Assembly: GCA_002495185.1 (NCBI GenBank)
Contig: DAEB01000016.1
Location: 94,728-99,941, forward strand
Direction of reading: 5' to 3'
DNA length: 5,214 bases
Origin: Thermoplasmata archaeon UBA184
Lineage (GTDB): Archaea > Thermoplasmatota > Thermoplasmata > Lutacidiplasmatales > UBA184
Part shown: piece after piece, positions 1 to 5,214 of the stretch
How the letters are laid out: every line of letters begins with the position of its first letter
How positions within the stretch are numbered: position 1 is the first letter of the stretch
The notes under the pieces: generated by a model
Seen by the model: the letters and a program-made list of their open reading frames with translations, nothing else
Databases searched by the model: none
What the model was told of the DNA's origin: nothing
Made by a program: the position numbers and the translations under genes

Positions 1-357
1 GAGCGTCGTCTGGGCGAGGGCGAGAGTGGCGACCTGATAGTTCTGGACCTGGAAGATCGCCTTCGGCGCGTCGACGACCTTGATGTAGATGATCGCGTCG
101 ACGTTCGTCGGCGAGTTGTCCTTCGTGATCACTTCCTGGCGGGGGACCTCGAGCACCTGCGTCCGCAGGTCGATCTTGAGGACGCTCGCGAGCGGGCTCA
201 CGATGTTGAACCCGGGGTTGATCATGCGCTTGTACGAACCGAGCAGCGTGACGATCCCCTGCTGATACGGCTGGATCGTGTAGATCATCCGGGTCAGCAG
301 GACGAGGATGACCACGAACGCGAGGACGATTCCGACGATGACGAATGTGTAATCCAT
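1..357 (-). CDS. Stomatin/prohibitin-like SPFH-domain membrane protein, N-terminal 119 residues (C-terminus outside window)
   Basis: Integral membrane scaffold of the SPFH (stomatin/prohibitin/flotillin/HflK) family. These proteins oligomerise at the membrane and organise membrane domains or regulate membrane proteases. Translating the minus strand from the ATG at 357 gives an open frame to the window edge. One hydrophobic N-terminal segment (about residues 4-22) is followed by the family's opening pattern: IQPYQQGIVTLLGSYKR (28-44), INPGFN (46-51), a KIDLRTQVLEVPRQEVITKD stretch (61-80), VDAIIYIKV (86-94) and NYQVATLALAQTTL at the edge. A strong SD-like GGAGAGGG (362-369) lies 4 nt before the ATG and fixes the start. 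It lies 90 bp downstream of the NfeD-like gene on the same strand, the usual pairing for stomatins. Full-length relatives are roughly 250-320 residues, so more than half is missing. Family assignment is firm; the cellular target cannot be told. Confidence 0.93.
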   Translation of the reverse strand, partial: MDYTFVIVGIVLAFVVILVLLTRMIYTIQPYQQGIVTLLGSYKRMINPGFNIVSPLASVLKIDLRTQVLEVPRQEVITKDNSPTNVDAIIYIKVVDAPKAIFQVQNYQVATLALAQTTL

Positions 358-415
358 CGTTCCCTCTCCGATGCGCGCCGCTCCCCGCGACGCCCGCTCC
401 CCGACCGCGCGAGAG

Positions 416-424
416 GGTAAACCG
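416..424 (-). promoter_or_regulatory. Possible internal TATA-like element before the stomatin gene
   Basis: On the minus strand the NfeD-stomatin spacer contains GGTTTACCC, the only A/T-rich patch in about 90 bp of GC-rich sequence. If it acts as a TATA box, transcription would begin near position 394, giving a leader of about 37 nt that includes the stomatin SD motif. The stomatin gene could then have its own promoter besides read-through from the NfeD-like gene. The match to an archaeal TATA consensus is weak. Confidence 0.22.
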
Positions 425-447
425 TTTCCGTGGGGCCTTCGCCGTGC

Positions 448-918
448 CTAGGAGGGCTTGGCGGGTTCCACCGAGACGACCGTCACCGAAACGCCTTCCC
501 CGTGGACCACGCGGACGTGGGTTCCGACCGGGATCTCCGCGTCCGCCTTCGCCGACCAGACCTCGGAGCGGACCCGAACCTTCCCTTTCAGGGTGTTCGG
601 CACGATGGGGGCGATGACGATTCCCTCGGCTCCGACGAGACCGCCGCTCGTCGTACTCAACGGCCAATGGGTCGGAGCGATCCAGCGGTAGTACGGAATC
701 TCGACCAGCGCGGCCACGATCGCCACGACGATGATCGCGATCGGTCCGACGTAGCTATCGAGAAGGACGTTCGGCAGGAAGAGGTACAGGAATCCCGCCA
801 CGAGCAGGATTGAGCCCGGGATGAGGAGCAGCGCCCCCGGGTGGACGAGTTCGAACGCGAAGAGGATCACGCCGACGATGACGAGGGAGATCCCGATGGT
901 CGGGTCGATTGCGCTCAC
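448..918 (-). CDS. NfeD-like membrane protein with C-terminal OB-fold domain (short form, no protease domain)
   Basis: Partner of stomatin-family proteins; NfeD proteins sit in the membrane with a soluble OB-fold. The 156-residue product has three hydrophobic segments (about 8-24, 28-48, 57-78) and then a beta-rich domain (about 90-152). That domain has the NfeD OB signature: GLVGAEGIV (93-101), GKVRVRSEVWSAKA (112-125), IPVGTHVRVV (129-138) and GVSVTVV (142-148). The long NfeD form carries an N-terminal ClpP-like serine protease domain; this one does not, so it is the short form. Translation starts at a GTG (916-918), supported by a GGAGAGG SD motif (924-930) 5 nt upstream. The stop is TAG at 448-450. 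The downstream same-strand gene is the SPFH protein, so the two probably act as one module. No cysteine is present. Family confidence is high; the molecular role is inferred. Confidence 0.92.
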   Translation of the reverse strand: MSAIDPTIGISLVIVGVILFAFELVHPGALLLIPGSILLVAGFLYLFLPNVLLDSYVGPIAIIVVAIVAALVEIPYYRWIAPTHWPLSTTSGGLVGAEGIVIAPIVPNTLKGKVRVRSEVWSAKADAEIPVGTHVRVVHGEGVSVTVVSVEPAKPS

Positions 919-973
919 GGCGACCTCTCCCGGGGAATCCCGCCGCGGGGATTAAGGTTCAGGGGGGAAGCCG
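919..973 (-). promoter_or_regulatory. Spacer before the NfeD-like gene: SD motif and weak TATA-like CTTAAT
   Basis: This 55-bp spacer separates the HExxH gene from the NfeD-like gene. It holds a clear SD motif (GGAGAGG, 924-930) for the GTG start. The minus-strand patch CTTAAT (951-956) is the only A/T-rich stretch and would place a start site near 927 if it served as a TATA box. Such a short leader would barely include the SD. The alternative is co-transcription from the HExxH gene's promoter. The SD is well supported, the promoter only weakly. Confidence 0.3.
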
Positions 974-1540
974 CTACCGGATGTAGCGGTCGGTTGTGTC
1001 GAGGTCGAACTTGGTAACCACCTTGAGACGCCCGCCGTTCCCGCCGGAGGCGTACGCGAGGAAGGGGTACATCCGCCAAAGGTCCCCTTCGGCCATCCGG
1101 GTGGCGACATGCTCCGGACCGAACGCCGTGCGGGTCACCCGGGCGGTCACTTCCCGAACAGACCGTTCGTCGAGGTAGCCGAGCGAGTGCAGGTACTCGT
1201 GCGCGAGGACGACGTAGAGGAAGGAGTTGAGCTCGGTCGGGGAGCGCGCGTGCACCCGCATCGACTCGACCAGGCCCTCATTGAGTACAATGAGGTTCCC
1301 GGTGACCTGCCAGTACGCCCCCAGCTGGGGGGGAAGGTTCGAGAGCCCGAGCCCGAGGCCGGGTCGCTCGATCCCGAGCACATGGCGGACCGCTTCCCGG
1401 ACGACGCGGAACACCGCGTCGTAGTCGGCGGGGCCATCCAACGCATGTTCGAACCCGGAGCGTCGGTGCGGGTCGGTCCCGGGGTCGGTCCGCGAAGGGA
1501 TCGCTCCGACCGCCGTCGCCGCTTCGAACGGAAGTCGCAT
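974..1540 (-). CDS. Uncharacterised HExxH protein, putative zinc metallopeptidase-like
   Basis: I do not recognise a named family. The 188-residue soluble-looking protein contains LAHEYLHSLGYLDE (112-125). This is an HExxH zinc-binding/catalytic motif (H114, E115, H118) followed by a Gly-Tyr turn and an acidic residue (E125) that could be a third ligand. Before it come GLGLGLSNLPPQLGAYW (61-77) and GNLIVLNEGLVESM (81-94), which look like a beta-strand edge and helix ahead of the active-site helix, as in zincin folds. There is no signal peptide or membrane segment, so it is probably cytoplasmic. The ATG at 1540 is the most upstream start in this frame, and a TATA-like box about 27 bp before it suggests a leaderless mRNA. 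An AGGAG (1542-1546) ends 1 nt before the ATG, too close for a normal SD. The first 30 or so residues look disordered. Peptidase activity and substrate are inference from the motif alone. Confidence 0.78.
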   Translation of the reverse strand: MRLPFEAATAVGAIPSRTDPGTDPHRRSGFEHALDGPADYDAVFRVVREAVRHVLGIERPGLGLGLSNLPPQLGAYWQVTGNLIVLNEGLVESMRVHARSPTELNSFLYVVLAHEYLHSLGYLDERSVREVTARVTRTAFGPEHVATRMAEGDLWRMYPFLAYASGGNGGRLKVVTKFDLDTTDRYIR

Positions 1541-1572
1541 GCTCCTATGGACGGTCCGACGGAAGATATAGG
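1541..1572 (-). promoter_or_regulatory. Probable archaeal promoter (TATA-like box) driving the HExxH gene, leaderless
   Basis: On the minus strand CCCTATATCTTCC contains TATATC (1565-1570). Its centre lies about 27 bp upstream of the ATG at 1540, the usual archaeal TATA-to-start-site distance, so transcription should begin at or within a few bases of the start codon. The patch stands out against very GC-rich flanks. The core is nearly symmetrical (GATATA on the plus strand), so it might also support plus-strand transcription starting near 1593 for the divergent rio1 cluster. No clear BRE was seen. Confidence 0.5.
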
Positions 1573-1649
1573 GTCGCTTACCGAAAGGAAACGAACCTAC
1601 CTCCCCCGGCCCACCGGTGGCAGGAGTCGCCCCCCGGCCCCGAGAACCT

Positions 1650-2468
1650 ATGAGCCAACGACCCCATTCTCGCCGGATGCCTCGACCCGAGGACGTGGTG
1701 TTTCCACGGCGACGCGAGCGTCAGGAGGATCGTCGCAAGGAAGGACAGCACCGTAAGCTGCTCGACGAGTTCTTCGACCACTCCACGCTCCTCGCGGTCT
1801 CCCGGCTCGTGAATCGGGGTCTCTTCGACTCGGTCGACTTCCCGATTTCGACGGGGAAGGAAGGCGGAGTGTTCCGGGCGACCCTCGGGTCGGAGTTCCG
1901 GGCGATCAAGATCTATCGGGTGAGCAACACGGTGTTCCGGCATCTTCCGGTGTACGCGCTCGATTCGCTTCGGCGGGAATCGAGCGTGAAGAACTTCGGG
2001 GGCCTCGTGTTCGCCTGGACGCGGCGAGAGCACACGATCCTCGGACGTCTCGCGGAGGCGGGCGTGCGAGCCCCTCACCCGTTCGGGCACTATCGGAACG
2101 TGCTGGTCATGGAGTTTATTGGCGACGCGCAGGGGAACGCCGCCCCGCGGCTTCAGGACGTTCCCATCGACGACCCTGCGGCGCTCTACGAAGACGTGGT
2201 CCAGCAGATCGGCCGAATGGCGCGCGAAGCGAAGCTGGTGCACGGGGACCTCTCGCCCTACAACGTTCTGTACCAGGACGGCCACACGGTCCTCATCGAC
2301 GTGGCGCAGGCGATCCCCATCGAGCATCCGGAGGCGCCTCGTCTCATGGAGCGGGACGTCCGGAACTTCGCGAAGTTCCTCGGCCGCCTCGGCTACTCGG
2401 TCCCCCCCGAGGAGTTCCTCAAGGCCGTGGGAGCCGACATGCTCGGACCGCGACCGGCGGAGGCGTAG
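1650..2468 (+). CDS. rio1: RIO1-family atypical serine kinase/ATPase, small-subunit ribosome maturation
   Basis: RIO1 proteins are atypical kinases acting late in small-ribosomal-subunit maturation in archaea and eukaryotes. From the ATG at 1650 the product has 272 residues. It shows a basic N-terminal arm (about 1-35), the P-loop-like STGKEGGVF (67-75), the ATP-anchoring lysine in AIKIY (K87), and the catalytic loop LVHGDLSPYNVLY (196-208; D200, N205). The metal-binding loop IDVAQ follows (D217), then the RIO1-typical IEHPEAPRLMERDVRNFAKF. No winged-helix domain precedes the kinase, which excludes RIO2. Deviations from the usual motifs are SPYN for SEYN, IDVAQ for IDVSQ and KEGG for KEAN. 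The start is uncertain: an in-frame GTG at 1617 and ATG at 1677 are alternatives, and none has a good SD. The stop is followed after 2 bp by the KH-protein gene, implying co-transcription with another ribosome-maturation factor. Confidence 0.93.
   Translation: MSQRPHSRRMPRPEDVVFPRRRERQEDRRKEGQHRKLLDEFFDHSTLLAVSRLVNRGLFDSVDFPISTGKEGGVFRATLGSEFRAIKIYRVSNTVFRHLPVYALDSLRRESSVKNFGGLVFAWTRREHTILGRLAEAGVRAPHPFGHYRNVLVMEFIGDAQGNAAPRLQDVPIDDPAALYEDVVQQIGRMAREAKLVHGDLSPYNVLYQDGHTVLIDVAQAIPIEHPEAPRLMERDVRNFAKFLGRLGYSVPPEEFLKAVGADMLGPRPAEA
2459..2463 (+). promoter_or_regulatory. Shine-Dalgarno motif of the KH-protein gene inside the rio1 end
   Basis: GGAGG lies within the last codons of rio1 and ends 7 nt before the ATG at 2471. 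This normal SD spacing fixes that start and shows the gene is translated from a polycistronic message. Confidence 0.7.
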
Positions 2469-2470
2469 CG

Positions 2471-3043
2471 ATGCCGACCCTCTACGCCCGCATCCCCGAG
2501 GACCGCGTCGCGGTCGTGATCGGACCCGCCGGGAGGACGAAGCGGCAGATCGCGACGGCCACCTCGACCACCATCGACGTCGAGGCGGAGGAGGGCGAAG
2601 TCCGGGTCGAGGGTCCGGAGACCGACCCGATGGGGGTCCTCAAAGCGCGGGACATCGTCCTCGCCATCGGTCGCGGCTTCTCCCCCGAACGGGCGATGCG
2701 CCTGCTCAAGGAGAACACCTTCCTCGGGATTCTCGACATCAAGCTCGCGACCGGCCACCGCGAGAAGTCCGCTCTGCGACGCATCCGCTCGCGCGTGATC
2801 GGCACGAACGGGCGCGCCCGCGCGAGGATCGAGGAGCTGTCGGGATGCTCGATGAGCGTCTACGGGTCGACCGTCGCGCTGATCGGGGAGGAAGAGCAGC
2901 TCGAGCGAGCCACTCGCGCCGTCGAGCTGCTCGTGCGCGGGAGCGAACACTCGACCGTCTTCCATCTCCTCGCTCGCCTGAAACGGGACGACGCCGTAAA
3001 GGAAGCGACGGGCGAGGTCGACCCCGGAGACCTCGGAGGGTAG
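2471..3043 (+). CDS. Archaeal Dim2/Pno1-like double-KH RNA-binding protein
   Basis: Archaeal counterpart of eukaryotic Dim2/Pno1, an RNA-binding factor at the 3' end of pre-small-subunit rRNA. The 190-residue product has two KH domains. KH1 (about 3-55) has the GxxG loop in VIGPAGRTKRQI (G18-G21), followed by the strand pattern IDVEAEEGEVRVEGP. KH2 (about 100-155) has RVIGTNGRARARIEELSG with G111-G114. Between them is the family-typical segment DIVLAIGRGFSPERAMRLL (61-79), then LGILDIK. Length and order match the archaeal family. The ATG has a well-placed GGAGG SD 7 nt upstream. The gene follows rio1 by 2 bp; Dim2 and Rio1 both act in late small-subunit maturation, so context and domains agree. 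The stop TAG is 4 bp before priS. It could be annotated only as 'KH domain protein', but the linker segment argues for Dim2/Pno1. Confidence 0.93.
   Translation: MPTLYARIPEDRVAVVIGPAGRTKRQIATATSTTIDVEAEEGEVRVEGPETDPMGVLKARDIVLAIGRGFSPERAMRLLKENTFLGILDIKLATGHREKSALRRIRSRVIGTNGRARARIEELSGCSMSVYGSTVALIGEEEQLERATRAVELLVRGSEHSTVFHLLARLKRDDAVKEATGEVDPGDLGG
3035..3040 (+). promoter_or_regulatory. Shine-Dalgarno motif selecting the GTG start of priS
   Basis: GGAGGG in the last codons of the KH gene ends 7 nt before the GTG at 3048. The next in-frame ATG is near codon 50, inside conserved primase sequence, so this SD supports the GTG as the true start. Confidence 0.72.
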
Positions 3044-3047
3044 CGTC

Positions 3048-4313
3048 GTGGGCAAGACGGTCTCGCTCGAAGGAGCCGGGCTCGAATGGGCCCGCGAGCA
3101 GTTCCGCTCCTACTATCGGACGGCCGAGATCCCGCCGCCGCACCGGCTCGCGCGTCGCGAGTTCGCGGCGTTCCCCTTTACGACCGAGACGCTGATGCGG
3201 CGGCATGCGACGCTGCGGACCCCGGAAGAGTTCCGGCTCTTCCTCCACCGCGAGACTCCGCGCCACGTCTACTACTCGTCCGCGTACTACCGCAAGCCGG
3301 CCGAGCCGACCATGGCGGCGAAGGAGTGGCTCGGCGCCGACCTGATCTTCGACCTCGACTCGGACCACCTGCGCGGAGCGGAGGCGCTCGACTACGCCGC
3401 CCAGCTCGCCCTCGTCAAGACGCGTCTGGTCGCCCTGGTCGACGACTTCCTCTTCGGCGATTTCGGGATCGACCCCACGTCCACCTCGTTCGTCTTTTCC
3501 GGTGGTCGAGGCTACCACGTCCACGTGCGGGACGAGCGATTCCTACCGCTCTCGAGCCCCGAACGTCGCGAGCTTGTCGACTACGTCCTGGGGACCGGCT
3601 TCGACCCGATGCTCGTCATCGAGGGTCGAAGGACCGACGTTCGCACGGGGGCGACCGTCGCGAACGTCGAGGGGGAGGCGGACGCGGGGGAGTCCCCGGG
3701 CCGTGCGCCCCGGACCCGGACGCTCGCGCCACCGGATGCCCCCGGTTGGCCCGGACGGGTGACCCGGTCGCTCTTCGAGGTCCTGCGGCGCTGGGAGGAT
3801 CTCGGGGCGGACACCGCCGTCGAGGAGATGACCTCGCTCGGGATCCGCCCGGCGAAGGCCCGCCAGTATGCGAGGTTGCTCATCGATCAGGGCGGCGCGG
3901 AGAAGATCCGAACGCGCCTCTCCCTCGATGTCTTCCGCACCGGGCTTCCCGCCGATTTTCTCGAAGCCGTCGTGCCGCGCGCCGCGATCGAGGTGCAGGG
4001 AGAGACGGACGCGCCGGTAACGACCGACGTCCACCGTCTCATCCGCCTTCCCAACTCTCTCCACGGCGGCACCGGGTTTCGGGTGGTGCCGTTGACCCGG
4101 GACGAGATCGCAGGCTTTGACCCGTTCCGCGATGCCCAGCTGACGGGGGCGGGCGACGGGCGCGCTCGGATTGAGTACCAGGACGAGGTACGGTATCCGT
4201 TTCCCGGGGGCGGGCTGCACGGCCTCCCGGGCGGAACGGACGAGCTCCCTACGCCGCTGGCGCTTTTCCTGGTCCTGCGGGGGGAGGCGGCGCTTCGGCC
4301 CTCACCGGGATGA
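3048..4313 (+). CDS. priS: DNA primase small (catalytic) subunit PriS
   Basis: Catalytic subunit of the archaeo-eukaryotic primase, which with PriL makes primers for DNA replication. The 421-residue product has the YYSSAYYRKP segment (75-84), then the metal-binding DxD in DLIFDLDSDHL (98-108; D102, D104). The nucleotide-binding FSGGRGYHVHV (150-160; S151, R154, H157) follows, and the late block TTDVHRLIRLPNSLHGGTGF (325-344) has a probable third catalytic Asp (D327) and H339. The C-terminal LALFLVLRGEA (404-414) also matches the family end. Odd points: there is no cysteine anywhere, although many archaeal PriS carry a Cys-containing zinc knuckle between the DxD and DFG-like segments. Residues 207-236 form a Gly/Pro/Arg/Ala-rich, probably flexible insertion. 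It is third in the rio1-KH-priS cluster, 4 bp after the KH gene. The last 65 bp overlap the convergent FAH-family gene. Confidence 0.95.
   Translation: MGKTVSLEGAGLEWAREQFRSYYRTAEIPPPHRLARREFAAFPFTTETLMRRHATLRTPEEFRLFLHRETPRHVYYSSAYYRKPAEPTMAAKEWLGADLIFDLDSDHLRGAEALDYAAQLALVKTRLVALVDDFLFGDFGIDPTSTSFVFSGGRGYHVHVRDERFLPLSSPERRELVDYVLGTGFDPMLVIEGRRTDVRTGATVANVEGEADAGESPGRAPRTRTLAPPDAPGWPGRVTRSLFEVLRRWEDLGADTAVEEMTSLGIRPAKARQYARLLIDQGGAEKIRTRLSLDVFRTGLPADFLEAVVPRAAIEVQGETDAPVTTDVHRLIRLPNSLHGGTGFRVVPLTRDEIAGFDPFRDAQLTGAGDGRARIEYQDEVRYPFPGGGLHGLPGGTDELPTPLALFLVLRGEAALRPSPG
4249..4313. other. 65-bp convergent overlap of priS and FAH-family 3' ends
   Basis: The priS stop (TGA, 4311-4313) lies beyond the opposing FAH-family stop (TAG on the minus strand, 4249-4251). 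In priS this region encodes the conserved LALFLVLRGEA segment and a short tail. In the FAH gene it encodes only the Pro/Ala-rich tail after the last conserved strand (about residues 301-319). Wobble bases of each gene face second codon positions of the other. There is no room here for a separate terminator, and no T-tract hairpin is visible. Confidence 0.88.
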
Positions 4314-5214
4314 CGATCCGACCGATCTTCTCGATCGAGCCCTCCACCTGGTCTCCCGCCTTCAGTTTCCGCGACTCGTTGCCGAATTCGTAGCCCGGCA
4401 GGCCGCCGAGGCTTCCGAGGGAGACGATGTCTCCGGGCTCGAGGGTGATCCCCTTCGAGAAGTGCGCGAGGACCTCCGGGATCCGGAACACGTAGTCGGT
4501 CGTGTCGCCGCGCTGACGGACGGTCCCGCCGACCTTGAGCTCCATCTGGAGCGGGTACGGCTCGCCGACCTCCTCCTTCGGGACGATCCAAGGGCCGACC
4601 GCCATCGTCGCGTCGAACCCCTTTCCCATCACCCAGTCGACGGGACTCTCGGGCGGATACTGAAGGTCCCGGTAGCCCATGTCGAGCGCGATCGTGTAGC
4701 CGGCGACGTACTCCATCGCCTTTTCCGCGGGGATGTGCTTCGCTCGCTGTCCGACCACGACCGCCAGCTCGAGCTCGACGTCGGGAAACGTGCCCGCCGG
4801 ACTCAGAACGAGGCTCTCGCTCGGCCCGACGAGGCTGTTGAAGTACCGAGCGAAGGCGTACGGCTGCTTTGGGAGCGGCTTCTTCTGCTCGGCGAGGTGG
4901 GACTTTGAGTTGGACGCCAGGCAGTAGACCTTGCTCCCTCGGACCACCGGCGCGAGGAGCTTCACGCCCTCCTCGGCCTTGAACAGATAGCGGGCGCCCG
5001 TGGCGGCGCGCGGGGTCCATCCGGCCTGGCGGCGGCGGTCGACGTACTGCAGGATCTTCTTCGTGAGCTCGACCGAGTCCGCCCCTCCCGCGAAGAACGC
5101 CTGCATGTCGCGGAACCGGCTCGGGTCGGCCCCCTTGACCGGGTTCACGCCGTAGTAGTCGCGGACGGCGGTGTCGAGGTCGACGAACTCGTTCGCGTCC
5201 GTGATCATCCCGAA
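4249..5214 (-). CDS. Fumarylacetoacetate hydrolase (FAH) superfamily protein, probably 5'-partial
   Basis: Metal-dependent enzyme of the FAH superfamily, whose members hydrolyse, decarboxylate or isomerise 2-oxo/dicarboxylate substrates, often in aromatic-compound breakdown. Numbering from the ATG at 5208 (319 residues), it shows NSKSHLAEQKKPLP (100-113; candidate catalytic H104 and E107) and the metal ligands in PDVELELAVVVG (142-153; E145, E147). GYTIALDMGYRDLQ (170-183) supplies D176, then GKGFDATMAVGPWIV (195-209) and the closing TLEPGDIVSLGSLGG (255-269). The metal triad E-E-D is complete. The frame stays open to the window edge (codons F-G precede the ATG), and the start FGMITDANEFVDLD resembles the interior of family N-termini, usually preceded by a short strand. 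The true start therefore probably lies outside the window. The final 17 or so residues are Pro/Ala-rich and overlap priS antisense. The substrate cannot be assigned. Confidence 0.92.
   Translation of the reverse strand, partial: FGMITDANEFVDLDTAVRDYYGVNPVKGADPSRFRDMQAFFAGGADSVELTKKILQYVDRRRQAGWTPRAATGARYLFKAEEGVKLLAPVVRGSKVYCLASNSKSHLAEQKKPLPKQPYAFARYFNSLVGPSESLVLSPAGTFPDVELELAVVVGQRAKHIPAEKAMEYVAGYTIALDMGYRDLQYPPESPVDWVMGKGFDATMAVGPWIVPKEEVGEPYPLQMELKVGGTVRQRGDTTDYVFRIPEVLAHFSKGITLEPGDIVSLGSLGGLPGYEFGNESRKLKAGDQVEGSIEKIGRIVIPVRAEAPPPPAGPGKAPAA

Noticed and set aside
1617..1649. GTG at 1617 as the rio1 start
   Set aside because: It has no SD at proper spacing and adds 11 Pro/Arg-rich residues without family support. 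The ATG at 1650 is preferred, although this cannot be settled from the sequence.
1109..1756. 215-residue plus-strand open frame opposite the HExxH gene and through the divergent region
   Set aside because: Its composition is Arg/Pro/Gly-rich with no recognisable motif. It lies antisense to the HExxH gene, crosses the promoter and runs into the start of rio1 in another frame. It is a shadow frame typical of GC-rich DNA.
2119..3195. 358-residue plus-strand open frame across rio1, the KH gene and the priS start
   Set aside because: It is dominated by Arg and Ser repeats arising from frame-shifted reading of GC-rich codons. It overlaps three well-supported genes and has no domain.
2739..3524. 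261-residue minus-strand open frame opposite the KH gene and priS
   Set aside because: It is antisense to two strongly supported genes and has no recognisable domain.
4261..4270. TTTT run as a possible transcription terminator for priS
   Set aside because: It lies within the conserved LALFLV coding segment before the stop, is only four T residues long and has no preceding hairpin.
3887..5020. 377-residue minus-strand open frame overlapping the FAH gene and antisense to priS
   Set aside because: It is Arg/Gly/Pro-rich low-complexity protein in a different frame of the FAH gene. The FAH and PriS frames carry complete family motifs, so this is a shadow.

Overview
The window reads as a GC-rich archaeal chromosome segment. 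The evidence is a RIO1-type kinase, an archaeal Dim2/Pno1-type double-KH protein and an archaeo-eukaryotic primase small subunit (PriS), all packed end to end. A promoter with a TATA-like box about 27 bp before a start codon points the same way. High GC and strong Shine-Dalgarno (SD) motifs would fit a Thermoplasmatota-like or other euryarchaeal lineage, but that placement is inference.

Layout. (1) The minus strand, positions 1-1540, holds three genes read right to left. First is an uncharacterised HExxH protein with a probable leaderless promoter. Next is a short NfeD-like membrane protein with an OB-fold domain. Last is the N-terminal part of a stomatin/SPFH membrane protein that runs off the left edge. 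NfeD and stomatin are a classic pair. (2) A 109-bp divergent region (1541-1649) carries the TATA-like element. (3) The plus strand, 1650-4313, holds a tight cluster rio1 - KH (dim2/pno1-like) - priS. Its gaps are 2 and 4 bp, and SD motifs sit in the end of each preceding gene. (4) The minus strand, 4249-5214, holds a fumarylacetoacetate hydrolase (FAH) superfamily protein. It converges on priS with a 65-bp tail-to-tail overlap and probably continues past the right edge.

How the genes work together. RIO1 and Dim2/Pno1 are late small-ribosomal-subunit maturation factors, and PriS makes RNA/DNA primers for replication, so the plus-strand cluster couples ribosome biogenesis with replication priming. 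NfeD and stomatin probably form a membrane-organising module. The FAH-family enzyme is an independent metabolic gene of unknown substrate.

The items most worth a second look are the cysteine-free PriS, which lacks the zinc-knuckle region expected after its catalytic DxD, the Pro/Ala-rich FAH tail written antisense to a conserved part of priS, and the unassigned HExxH protein. I saw no RNA genes, mobile elements, CRISPR arrays or convincing terminators. I found no clear evidence of a wholly new multi-gene system.
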